Assembly (NCBI GenBank): GCA_024697945.1
Contig: JAILRU010000101.1
Location: 1 to 64,000 of the forward strand
Length of the DNA stretch: 64,000 nucleotides
Reading direction: 5' to 3'
Source: Bacteroidaceae bacterium
GTDB lineage: Bacteria; Bacteroidota; Bacteroidia; Bacteroidales; Bacteroidaceae
The notes under the pieces are model-generated. The model saw only the letters and a list, made by a program, of their open reading frames with translations, did not search any database and was not told the DNA's origin. Of the stretch, positions 57,567 to 64,000 are shown in pieces; the stretch's first letter is position 1; each line of letters starts with the position of its first letter. A program made the position numbers and the translations under genes.

Positions 57567-58382
57567 TTATCTATCTTCCAATACTTTACGGAAGAGTGAA
57601 ATCGTTTTCTCTGTCGGGAAGAAGTTCCAATAGTTATCTGCCCGATAGGTATCAACGGCAAGGCGGCCAAGCAGTTCGGGTTTTTTACAAAGCATTTCGA
57701 GCTGGGATTTGGAAATTTGGAAATGAGGATAAGCATAGATTTTCATGTCATCCTCCGTACCTCCCGGAATACGGTCAGTACCTGTATAAGATTGAGCAAG
57801 ACGCGTCTGATTAATCTTATCTGGGGATTCTCTGAGGGGATAGACATCAACCACATTCTCGCACGTCATCACCTGGCGGCCGAGTTCGTCAAGGACAATG
57901 AGTTGACGGCCTGCGGGATATTCATCCACAATGCGTACCATCTCTACAGGAAGGATAATGGTATAGAGCGTGTCGCACATCTTCTCCATCCAAGCCTGCT
58001 GACGCACAATCTCGCCATAGTAATGGCCGCAGAAGAGTTGCTCACTGCCAAGAATCACCTTTGCCGTAGTAACATAAGGTGAGGTTCGACGTTTCTCCAT
58101 TGTCACAGAGAACAGCTTCTCCCCAAGCATCTTATGGGAGAAGGTACGGTAGCCTGGAGCATAGAACTGCAACGAATGCTGTGCATCACGAACTTGGAAG
58201 GAGAAGAGTCCGTTCTGGTCGGTTGTCGTATGGTTGAAGATGCGATGGTCCGAGTCAATCTCACGGACGGACACCTTGGCGATAGCGCCGTCAGGACCTT
58301 TGACCGTCCCGCTGACATTTTGCCGCTGCGCCCAAGCTGTGGCCTGGCAAAGCAGCATTAGGAATAGGATGTAGTGTTTCAT
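57567..58382 (-). CDS. Secreted protein with carboxypeptidase regulatory-like domain
   Basis: A 271-residue protein: signal MKHYILFLMLLCQATAWAQ, then a transthyretin-like carboxypeptidase regulatory domain (VSGTVKGPDGAIAKVSVREID, TTDQNGLFSFQV, about 22-95). An unclassified C-terminal region of 170 residues follows, with ILGSEQLFCGHYYGEIVRQQ. No catalytic motif. Such domains usually cap outer-membrane receptor proteins; here it is free-standing between GH38 and GH43 genes (gaps 9 and 6 bases), so it probably serves the same glycan system. Confidence 0.7.
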   Translation of the reverse strand: MKHYILFLMLLCQATAWAQRQNVSGTVKGPDGAIAKVSVREIDSDHRIFNHTTTDQNGLFSFQVRDAQHSLQFYAPGYRTFSHKMLGEKLFSVTMEKRRTSPYVTTAKVILGSEQLFCGHYYGEIVRQQAWMEKMCDTLYTIILPVEMVRIVDEYPAGRQLIVLDELGRQVMTCENVVDVYPLRESPDKINQTRLAQSYTGTDRIPGGTEDDMKIYAYPHFQISKSQLEMLCKKPELLGRLAVDTYRADNYWNFFPTEKTISLFRKVLEDR

Positions 58383-58388
58383 ATCTTT

Positions 58389-61300
58389 TTACCTTATAAA
58401 TTTACGTCCATTAACAATATAGATACCACAAGGCAATTGTCCATTTGACCATTTACCTTTTACCTTTTGACCGGCAAGATTGTAAATGGCATCCTCATTA
58501 TCAATTATCAATTGTCCATTATCAATTGAGCGAATGCCTACAGGGTCGTTATCAGGGTCGAAGCCGCATATCTCGCGATAATCGCCACGGTCGAACTGCC
58601 ACTGGAGGATAGGATAGCCATTACCTACGGTGGGATTGGAATACCAAGATGCGCCCCATTTACCAGCAATATCACAAAGTTCCATGTGGCTCTGGCCGTC
58701 TTCAACAGGCTCTCCGTTCAACAGCATATCGGCAAAGGTATATATTCCGGAGAAAACATCGAGGTCAGTGGTAAAACCGAAAGGAGCTGCCGTGGCGCCA
58801 TCTACACTTGAATTCCACGCAATTACATTATTAAATATAGAGCCTGGCGTAGAGTTGTTCTGACCACCAGCCACAATACCGCCTGCAATGGGCGAAGAAA
58901 CAGGAGCTGCCGCATAGCAGTTCTCAATGGTCATATCGGTACGGACACGTCCCACCAGACCGCCAGAGTAGTTGGCAGAAGATCCGTTGCCTATAATAGC
59001 AACAGCGCTATAGCAGTTGCGGATGATTATGGGCGAACTGCCCAACGTACCACCGATGGCCCCGACATAACCTTTGCTTGTAATGGTGCCAGTCACGTAG
59101 CAGTTCTCAATAATGACAGGATAGAGATTATCCTCAGCATCCTTAAAGGTACTATGTCCCAATGTGCCACCGATAACGGCTGCGCCCGAGGCTGACCCAT
59201 TAACTTTTGCATCGACGAAACCTGTATTGCGTATCTCACCGCACATTGTGCCGAAAAAACTGGGATAGTACCGGCTGCCGTTGGGAGTAAGATTACGGAT
59301 GATGTACCCCTGACCATCAAAGTTAATCCAATAGCGATAGCTGTTCTCGCTGGTATTGAGCTGTTTCCAATCATATCCCTCCATATCGACGTCAGCACCA
59401 AGCACGAAATATGTCATCTGGTCCTGAACGAGTACATCGTGCATATAGTCGAGCTGCTCGGAACGAAGGATTACGTATGGGTTGTCTTTTGTCCCGTCGC
59501 CTTGCTGATAAGCATACATCATGTTATGGCATGCATTCTGCAGATGGGTAACAAGCGTCTTCACTTCTTTGTCCCTGAGGCTGCAGTCGGCGAGTACCTG
59601 TTGACCCTCAGTCAAAGCATCCTTAGCCTCCTGGGTACTAAAGCCGCTAGCTTCGGCAACAGCCAACTTCTCCTGAAGGACTTTGACTTCACGGGCGAGT
59701 GTGGCATAAACATCGATACTTGTCTGAATACTGTCAATAGTGCGGTTTATCTTAAGCAACTGCTGGTAGCGTGTTTGGGTATCTTCTGTTCCCTCAGCCG
59801 TTTCCTTATAGTTGGTTATCGTCTTGTTGTAGCCATGATAGTAAGGCTGTCCACCGTTTGCAAAGCCATCGGCCATTGCATAATAGCTGTTAAGCACTGA
59901 AGCCAGCGCCGTGGGGTCGGCATTAGCCATCTTGTCACGAAAAATAATGTTGACTTTGCCAACGCAGAAACGTTCGGTTTCAGAGAGAGGCTGCTTGGTT
60001 CGCATACCGAATGTAAGCTTTCCGCCCGTGGCAAGGCCATAGACGCTTTGGCTGAACCTGCCGTTAACAAAATTATTTGAAACAACAGCATCGGAGCTGG
60101 GTGCAGTAGCGTCATTGTCGGCAGGACAGAGGACCGGAGTGCCAACTTTTCCCACATAATATTCTACACTGTGTTCTGTGTCAAAACCGTTTACCTTCAT
60201 CTCATAAAGGCCGTCCTGAACGCTGGCAGAAATTGTTTGAGAGATGTCGAAAGTGCCGCCGTATTTGGCAAAGCCGAAAGGAGCAAAGGCCGTTCCCTTG
60301 CCGCTTCCATTTTCACAATCATCGCTAGCAGTGACATTCCATCCCTTCCAACCGCTTTTCATCAGGTCAGCATTAACAATCTTATAAGTAACATTCGCAC
60401 CATTACCAGTATAGAAGACTGGAGCATCCCGCTCGTCGCTGCTGGGATGACCGTCGTTGATGACTGGCCAATCAGCCTGCCATGTTATCTTGTCAAGGAG
60501 CATGAGACGTCCGTTGTAGTCGTTGTTCTTATCATAGCTATGATAGAGGAGCCAGGTCTGTCCCTCGTCGTCAGTGATAATCTCGCTGTTGTGGCCAGGG
60601 CCTTTCCATCGTTCATTGCCAGAGATGATAGTAGTATAGTTGTTACTTAACATCTGTCCGCCTTGCTTGTTGACGTACGGACCTGTAAGTTTTGTGGCGC
60701 GTCCTACAACTGTGTGGTAGGTGCTATTCCCGCCTTCGCAACATGAGCCAACACTGCAAAAGAGATAGTAATACTTGCCACGTTTGTATATCATGGCACC
60801 CTCGAAAGCACCACCAGCCAATTTTGTCACGCCCGGATGACGCTTCCATGAACCATCAGACTGAGGATTGTTGATGGGATTGAAGTTCTTGACAGCAAGT
60901 GCATCATCGGTAAGCTCAACCATACAAATGTCATTGAAGCTACCCCAGATGAGGTACTTCTTGTCGAACTCCTCGACGTAGCATGGGTCGATACTGTTCT
61001 TCACACCTATCTCTGTGCTGCGAAATAATTTTCCTTTGTCGGTAAACTTGGTGGGTGTGTCGCCCACAGCCACACCGATACCTGTGCGGGAACCATTCCC
61101 CCAAAGAGCTGAGGCATAGTAACAAATGTATTTCCCATCTACATAATTAACATCTGCTGCCCAAAGGCTGTAGCTGTCTTTGGACCCATCAGCCTTTATA
61201 CTGTCATTCCATGTAGGACGGGAGATAACACCCGAAACATTTGTCCAGTTGACAAGATCTGTGCTTTTCCTACACTTACAACCTGTAGCATAGGCATAGA

Positions 61301-61439
61301 AAGTGCCATCGAGAGCGCGCTGCACAGTCGGGTCAGGAAAGTCTGAACCATAAACAGGGTTTGAATACTTTTTCTGTGCGCTCGAAGACACAACAAAAAG
61401 GACTGCAAATAGAGTCGCGAGAAATGTTATCCTTTTCAT
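58389..61439 (-). CDS. GH43 family glycosidase, multidomain, secreted, with sorting-like tail
   Basis: A 1016-residue enzyme. Signal to about residue 21. Five-bladed GH43 domain (about 25-345): YGSDFPDPTV with base Asp36, NSIDPCYVEEF, and AGGAFEGAMIYK with the acid Glu. A beta-sandwich region (about 350-510), a helical stalk (about 520-640), and a repetitive region with GLUG-like units (GGTLGHSTF, GGLVGRVRT, GGIVAGGQNN) follow. It ends AIYNLAGQKVKGKWSNGQLP and NGRKFIR. GH43 enzymes hydrolyse arabinan or xylan side chains. Two 7-base arrays encode residues 970-982 and 990-1001. First gene of the operon. Confidence 0.9.
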   Translation of the reverse strand: MKRITFLATLFAVLFVVSSSAQKKYSNPVYGSDFPDPTVQRALDGTFYAYATGCKCRKSTDLVNWTNVSGVISRPTWNDSIKADGSKDSYSLWAADVNYVDGKYICYYASALWGNGSRTGIGVAVGDTPTKFTDKGKLFRSTEIGVKNSIDPCYVEEFDKKYLIWGSFNDICMVELTDDALAVKNFNPINNPQSDGSWKRHPGVTKLAGGAFEGAMIYKRGKYYYLFCSVGSCCEGGNSTYHTVVGRATKLTGPYVNKQGGQMLSNNYTTIISGNERWKGPGHNSEIITDDEGQTWLLYHSYDKNNDYNGRLMLLDKITWQADWPVINDGHPSSDERDAPVFYTGNGANVTYKIVNADLMKSGWKGWNVTASDDCENGSGKGTAFAPFGFAKYGGTFDISQTISASVQDGLYEMKVNGFDTEHSVEYYVGKVGTPVLCPADNDATAPSSDAVVSNNFVNGRFSQSVYGLATGGKLTFGMRTKQPLSETERFCVGKVNIIFRDKMANADPTALASVLNSYYAMADGFANGGQPYYHGYNKTITNYKETAEGTEDTQTRYQQLLKINRTIDSIQTSIDVYATLAREVKVLQEKLAVAEASGFSTQEAKDALTEGQQVLADCSLRDKEVKTLVTHLQNACHNMMYAYQQGDGTKDNPYVILRSEQLDYMHDVLVQDQMTYFVLGADVDMEGYDWKQLNTSENSYRYWINFDGQGYIIRNLTPNGSRYYPSFFGTMCGEIRNTGFVDAKVNGSASGAAVIGGTLGHSTFKDAEDNLYPVIIENCYVTGTITSKGYVGAIGGTLGSSPIIIRNCYSAVAIIGNGSSANYSGGLVGRVRTDMTIENCYAAAPVSSPIAGGIVAGGQNNSTPGSIFNNVIAWNSSVDGATAAPFGFTTDLDVFSGIYTFADMLLNGEPVEDGQSHMELCDIAGKWGASWYSNPTVGNGYPILQWQFDRGDYREICGFDPDNDPVGIRSIDNGQLIIDNEDAIYNLAGQKVKGKWSNGQLPCGIYIVNGRKFIR
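58436..58471. repeat. In-frame 7-base array in the GH43 tail
   Basis: tccattt, gaccatt, taccttt, taccttt encode KVKGKWSNGQ on the minus strand, inside the sorting-like tail itself. Confidence 0.75.
58494..58530. repeat. In-frame 7-base array before the GH43 tail
   Basis: cattatc, aattatc, aattgtc, cattatc, aattgag encode IDNGQLIIDNE on the minus strand. Confidence 0.8.
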
Positions 61440-61467
61440 ATTACAATTATTTATATATTCTGCCCTG

Positions 61468-61475
61468 CAAAGATA
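61468..61475 (-). promoter_or_regulatory. -7 box of the GH43-GH38 operon
   Basis: TATCTTTG on the minus strand, 29 bases before the GH43 ATG; -33 region weak. Confidence 0.5.
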
Positions 61476-61526
61476 ATAATAAATAATTAGTCGAAAGTAT
61501 TCTTGCTCGGATTTTTTTCAAATAAA

Positions 61527-61558
61527 TTTGGAAAATCGCTCGCTTATTCGTAACTTTG
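61527..61558 (+). promoter_or_regulatory. Promoter of the ThiE-like gene, with shared repeat block
   Basis: TTTG (61527-61530) and TAACTTTG (61551-61558), spaced 20 bases. GCTCGCTTATTCGTA (61538-61552) equals the inverse of 21923-21937 in the pgi promoter repeat and, with one change, 15030-15044. Confidence 0.7.
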
Positions 61559-61587
61559 CACACAGAAAACAGACACAGAGAACTGGA

Positions 61588-62196
61588 ATGAAACTTATTC
61601 TGCTCACTTGCCCTGAATTCTTCGTTGAAGAAGACAAGATTCTGACCACGCTTTTCGAGGAAGGACTGGATATCCTCCACCTGCGAAAACCAAACTCAGA
61701 ACCAATATATTGCGAGCGACTCCTGAGCCTCATGCCAAAGCAGTACCTGGGCAAGATTGTCGTGCATGACCATTTCTATCTGCGTGATGAATTTGGTCTT
61801 TTGGGCATCCACCTTAGCAAGCGACACCCACAGCCTCCAACATCGTATCGCGGCCCTGTCACACGCACTTGTTACGACCTGCAAAGCACCATAGATATGA
61901 AGCCGCAGTGCGAGTATGTATTGTTGCGTAACATCTTTGACAGCATCTCAGAAAGCGAAAACAAAGCCTCCTTTACTCCCGACGAACTGCGTAATGCCAA
62001 GCGACAGGGTATTATAGACCATCGTGTCATTGCCGAAGGTGGCGTATCCCTGAATAACATAGAACAGGTACGTGAATGGGGATTCGGAGGCGTAGCCATT
62101 CGGGGCGACCTATGGAATCACTTCGATGTTCACTCACAGCGCGACTATAAGGACATCATCGCTCATTTCCGAAAGCTTAGGAAGGCAGTAGGATGA
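61588..62196 (+). CDS. ThiE/TenI-like thiamine phosphate synthase family protein
   Basis: A 202-residue TIM-barrel protein; ATG 61588 follows the promoter (a longer frame does not). Features of the ThiE/TenI family: LILLTCPEFF, LHLRKPNSEP (pyrophosphate-binding region), VVHDHFYLRDEFGLLGIHLS, VIAEGGVSLNNIEQVREWGFGGVAIRG. It keeps the barrel but several ThiE substrate residues (such as the usual KNDR and the TSxSPT-type loops) are not obvious, so it may be a TenI-like relative rather than a working thiamine phosphate synthase. Confidence 0.78.
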   Translation: MKLILLTCPEFFVEEDKILTTLFEEGLDILHLRKPNSEPIYCERLLSLMPKQYLGKIVVHDHFYLRDEFGLLGIHLSKRHPQPPTSYRGPVTRTCYDLQSTIDMKPQCEYVLLRNIFDSISESENKASFTPDELRNAKRQGIIDHRVIAEGGVSLNNIEQVREWGFGGVAIRGDLWNHFDVHSQRDYKDIIAHFRKLRKAVG

Positions 62197-62246
62197 TACA
62201 ATTTATAATTTAAAATTCAAATTTAGTAAATTCAAAATTATTTTCT
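62197..62246. repeat. 7-base repeat array
   Basis: acaattt, ataattt, aaaattc, aaattta, gtaaattc, aaaatta between the ThiE-like gene and prs. Confidence 0.75.
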
Positions 62247-62257
62247 AATATACGACA

Positions 62258-63196
62258 ATGGAAGAAAAGAAGTCATTCAAAGTGTTCTCAGGTACTAAGT
62301 CACGTTATCTTGCAGAGAAAATATGCCAGATTCTTGGCTGCGAATTGGGCAACCTATCTATCACACACTTCTCCGACGGTGAATTTGAGGTCTGCTTTGA
62401 GGAGTCTATCCGCGGAACAGATGTCTTTTTGGTGCAAAGCACCTTCCCTAATACTGACAATCTGATGGAGTTGCTCCTGATGATTGACGCCGCCAAACGT
62501 GCTTCGGCCCGCACAATTAATGCCGTTGTTCCCTACTTTGGATGGGCAAGGCAGGACAGAAAAAGTAAACCACGTGTCAGCATTGCAGCCAAACTCGTTG
62601 CAGACATGCTTAGTGTGGCAGGTATCACGCGACTCATCACGATGGACCTGCATGCCGATCAGGAACAGGGCTTCTTCAATGTCCCTGTCGATCATCTCTA
62701 CGCTTCCAGCGTCTTATTACCCTACATACAGAGTCTCAACCTTGAGAACATGGTCATCGCAACGCCAGACGTTGGCGGCTCGAAACGTGCCAGTACTTAC
62801 AGCAAATACCTGAACTGCCCTATGGTACTCTGCAACAAGACACGCAAGAAAGCCAACGAGGTGGCAAGTATGGAAATCATCGGCGACGTAACGGATGCGA
62901 ATGTTGTCCTAATTGACGATATGGTGGATACAGCCGGCACCATCACAAAAGCCGCTGACCTTATGAAAAAGAATGGCGCCCGCAGTATACGAGCTATCGC
63001 AAGCCACGGGGTGATGAGCGGACCTGCCAACGAACGTATAGAGGCTTCTGCCATAGAGGAAATGGTATTTACCGACAGTATCCCCTATGACAATAAGTGC
63101 AGTAAGGTTAAACAGATTTCTATAGCAGCGCTCCTTGCACAAACCATACAATGCGTGGAGAACAACGAAAGTATCTCCAAACAATACCTCATCTGA
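62258..63196 (+). CDS. prs: Ribose-phosphate pyrophosphokinase
   Basis: A 312-residue cytosolic enzyme making PRPP from ribose-5-phosphate and ATP for nucleotide, His and Trp synthesis. FSGTKSRYLAEKI opening, DRKSKPRVSIAAKLVADML, ITMDLHADQEQGFF and the PRPP loop VLIDDMVDTAGTITKAA; the length is typical. Lies after a repeat array and 20 bases before a phosphatase gene. Confidence 0.97.
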   Translation: MEEKKSFKVFSGTKSRYLAEKICQILGCELGNLSITHFSDGEFEVCFEESIRGTDVFLVQSTFPNTDNLMELLLMIDAAKRASARTINAVVPYFGWARQDRKSKPRVSIAAKLVADMLSVAGITRLITMDLHADQEQGFFNVPVDHLYASSVLLPYIQSLNLENMVIATPDVGGSKRASTYSKYLNCPMVLCNKTRKKANEVASMEIIGDVTDANVVLIDDMVDTAGTITKAADLMKKNGARSIRAIASHGVMSGPANERIEASAIEEMVFTDSIPYDNKCSKVKQISIAALLAQTIQCVENNESISKQYLI

Positions 63197-63216
63197 CACA
63201 AAGAGACAACGAAAGG

Positions 63217-64000
63217 ATGAAGAAGCTCCTTATGTCTCTGTTTCTGCTCTGTCTCTCTCTCCGAGGTATGAGTCAGGACTCTTTGGTATATGTGATTCAG
63301 CAGATCATAACTGAAGATAGTCTTATCCGCGAGGAAATGCGCTTCAATAATGAGGGGTTATTCATGCCTATACGCGGCACCATCCAGACCTTCACTCATC
63401 GCAATTTTAATCAATTGCCAGGTCCCTATCCTGAGAATAATCATCGTTGGGAGGATTACGGGCTTGCCCTTTCGCCCCTAGCTGCAACATGGGTGATGAA
63501 AGTCTGCGGTGTGAAGTCACGAAGTACAACCCGACGTATGCTTACAGCCAACGGACTTGCTGTCGGCCTAACTATCGGCTTGTCGCAGACGCTACGATGG
63601 AGTGTAACGGAAGAGCGCCCAGACGGCTCAAACACTAACAGTTTTCCATCCATGCACGCATCGCTCGCTTATATGAGTGCAACGTTGCTTTGTCGGGAAT
63701 ATGGACACATTAGCCCCTGGATTACCATCGGAGGATATACCGCTGCCACAGGAACACAGATGCTTCGTGTCAAACACAATGCACATTGGATGAACGACAT
63801 ATTCATGGGGGCAGGCATCGGCATTGTAAGCACACACCTGGCTTATTTTCTGACAGACAAAATTATTGGAAGGAAAGGTATCAATCGCATGCCACTAAGT
63901 ACTTCCGAACAGGCACAACTCCTCGCATGGAACAACCATCCATCAGGTTTTCGTCTGATTTCAGGCACAGAGACAAATGGTCGTTCGCTTACAGCTGCAA
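63217..64000 (+). CDS. PAP2-superfamily phosphatase, partial at window end
   Basis: ATG 63217; open to the end of the window (261 codons seen). Signal-like MKKLLMSLFLLCLSLRG, then the acid-phosphatase motifs: TEERPDGSNTNSFPSMHAS (the Arg-Pro and the PSxH histidine; Met replaces the usual Gly) and LRVKHNAHWMNDIFMGAGIG (histidine and aspartate of motif III). About 90 residues after motif III are present (RMPLSTSEQAQLLAWNNHPS), so a C-terminal domain or barrel follows. Such enzymes dephosphorylate lipid phosphates in the envelope. The PSMH variant and the extension are unusual. Confidence 0.82.
   Translation, partial: MKKLLMSLFLLCLSLRGMSQDSLVYVIQQIITEDSLIREEMRFNNEGLFMPIRGTIQTFTHRNFNQLPGPYPENNHRWEDYGLALSPLAATWVMKVCGVKSRSTTRRMLTANGLAVGLTIGLSQTLRWSVTEERPDGSNTNSFPSMHASLAYMSATLLCREYGHISPWITIGGYTAATGTQMLRVKHNAHWMNDIFMGAGIGIVSTHLAYFLTDKIIGRKGINRMPLSTSEQAQLLAWNNHPSGFRLISGTETNGRSLTAA

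Noticed and set aside
61588-62196. Thiamine (TPP) riboswitch before the ThiE-like gene
   Set aside because: Leader is only about 25 bases and lacks the conserved CUGAGA/ACCUG blocks.

Overview
The window reads as a chromosomal segment of a Prevotella-like member of the Bacteroidales. Genes are preceded by the Bacteroidetes promoter pattern (TTTG about 20 bases upstream of TAnnTTTG) rather than E. coli-type boxes. Several secreted proteins end in a type IX secretion-like tail (YDLSGRK...GIYI..GKK). There is a PorD-like gene, a sodium-pumping NADH:quinone reductase, and many glycan-degrading enzymes (two GH92, GH97, GH38, GH43). I cannot name a species.

Layout. 0.2-7.3 kb: HU protein, GH92 mannosidase, a Tat/Fe-S aldo-keto reductase with a flavinylated FMN-binding partner and an acyltransferase, a HAD phosphatase and a DUF2442 gene. 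7.4-15.2 kb (minus strand): a Gate-domain membrane protein, an ABC ATPase and a DUF5687 membrane protein, thioredoxin reductase, a LolA-like protein, FtsK and a 56-residue protein. 15.3-18.8 kb (plus): a Lys/Glu/Ala-rich secreted coiled-coil protein, a CBM9-like protein, a CDP-alcohol phosphotransferase and an IspD/TarI-like cytidylyltransferase. 18.8-28.4 kb (minus): YhcH, HAD, four-helix-bundle protein, glucose-6-phosphate isomerase, then nqrA-F preceded by an overlooked 48-codon gene. 28.4-34 kb (plus, AT-rich start): a short barrel-like protein, a dockerin protein, a cohesin-like protein, a second GH92. 34-36.4 kb (minus): nucleoside kinase and sirtuin. 36.5-41 kb (plus): three tandem FKBPs and GH97. 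41.6-45.6 kb (minus): dnaN, a DnaQ-type exonuclease, coaBC, porD. 45.8-53.7 kb: DUF3127 protein, tRNA-Arg(CCG), an FAD enzyme, thrA, an MFS transporter, a CotH protein. 53.7-61.4 kb (minus): a GH43, regulatory-domain, GH38 operon. 61.6-64 kb (plus): a ThiE-like protein, prs, and a PAP2 phosphatase running off the end.

The most striking signal is not a gene. A family of degenerate tandem repeats with a 7-base (sometimes 8-base) period, such as aattcat, cttaact, ccattta, attgata, aacagtc, fills many intergenic gaps. The same kind of array also lies in frame inside conserved proteins: ThrA, an FAD oxidoreductase, GH92, GH38, GH43, CotH, a Gate protein, and the signal peptides of LolA-like and PorD-like proteins. 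One 21-base stretch is identical between the pgi leader and codons of thrA. Arrays often carry a gene's start or stop codon, and five of them flank a GC-rich core (GGGCG-like). A second, hairpin-type repeat (CCAAACCTCCCCC...GGGGAGG) occurs downstream of the HU gene and in frame inside the FAD enzyme. A third, promoter-bearing repeat of about 80 bases precedes ftsK and pgi, with a shorter copy before the ThiE-like gene. Together they suggest an active repeat-spreading process that is tolerated in coding DNA because 21-base units keep the frame.
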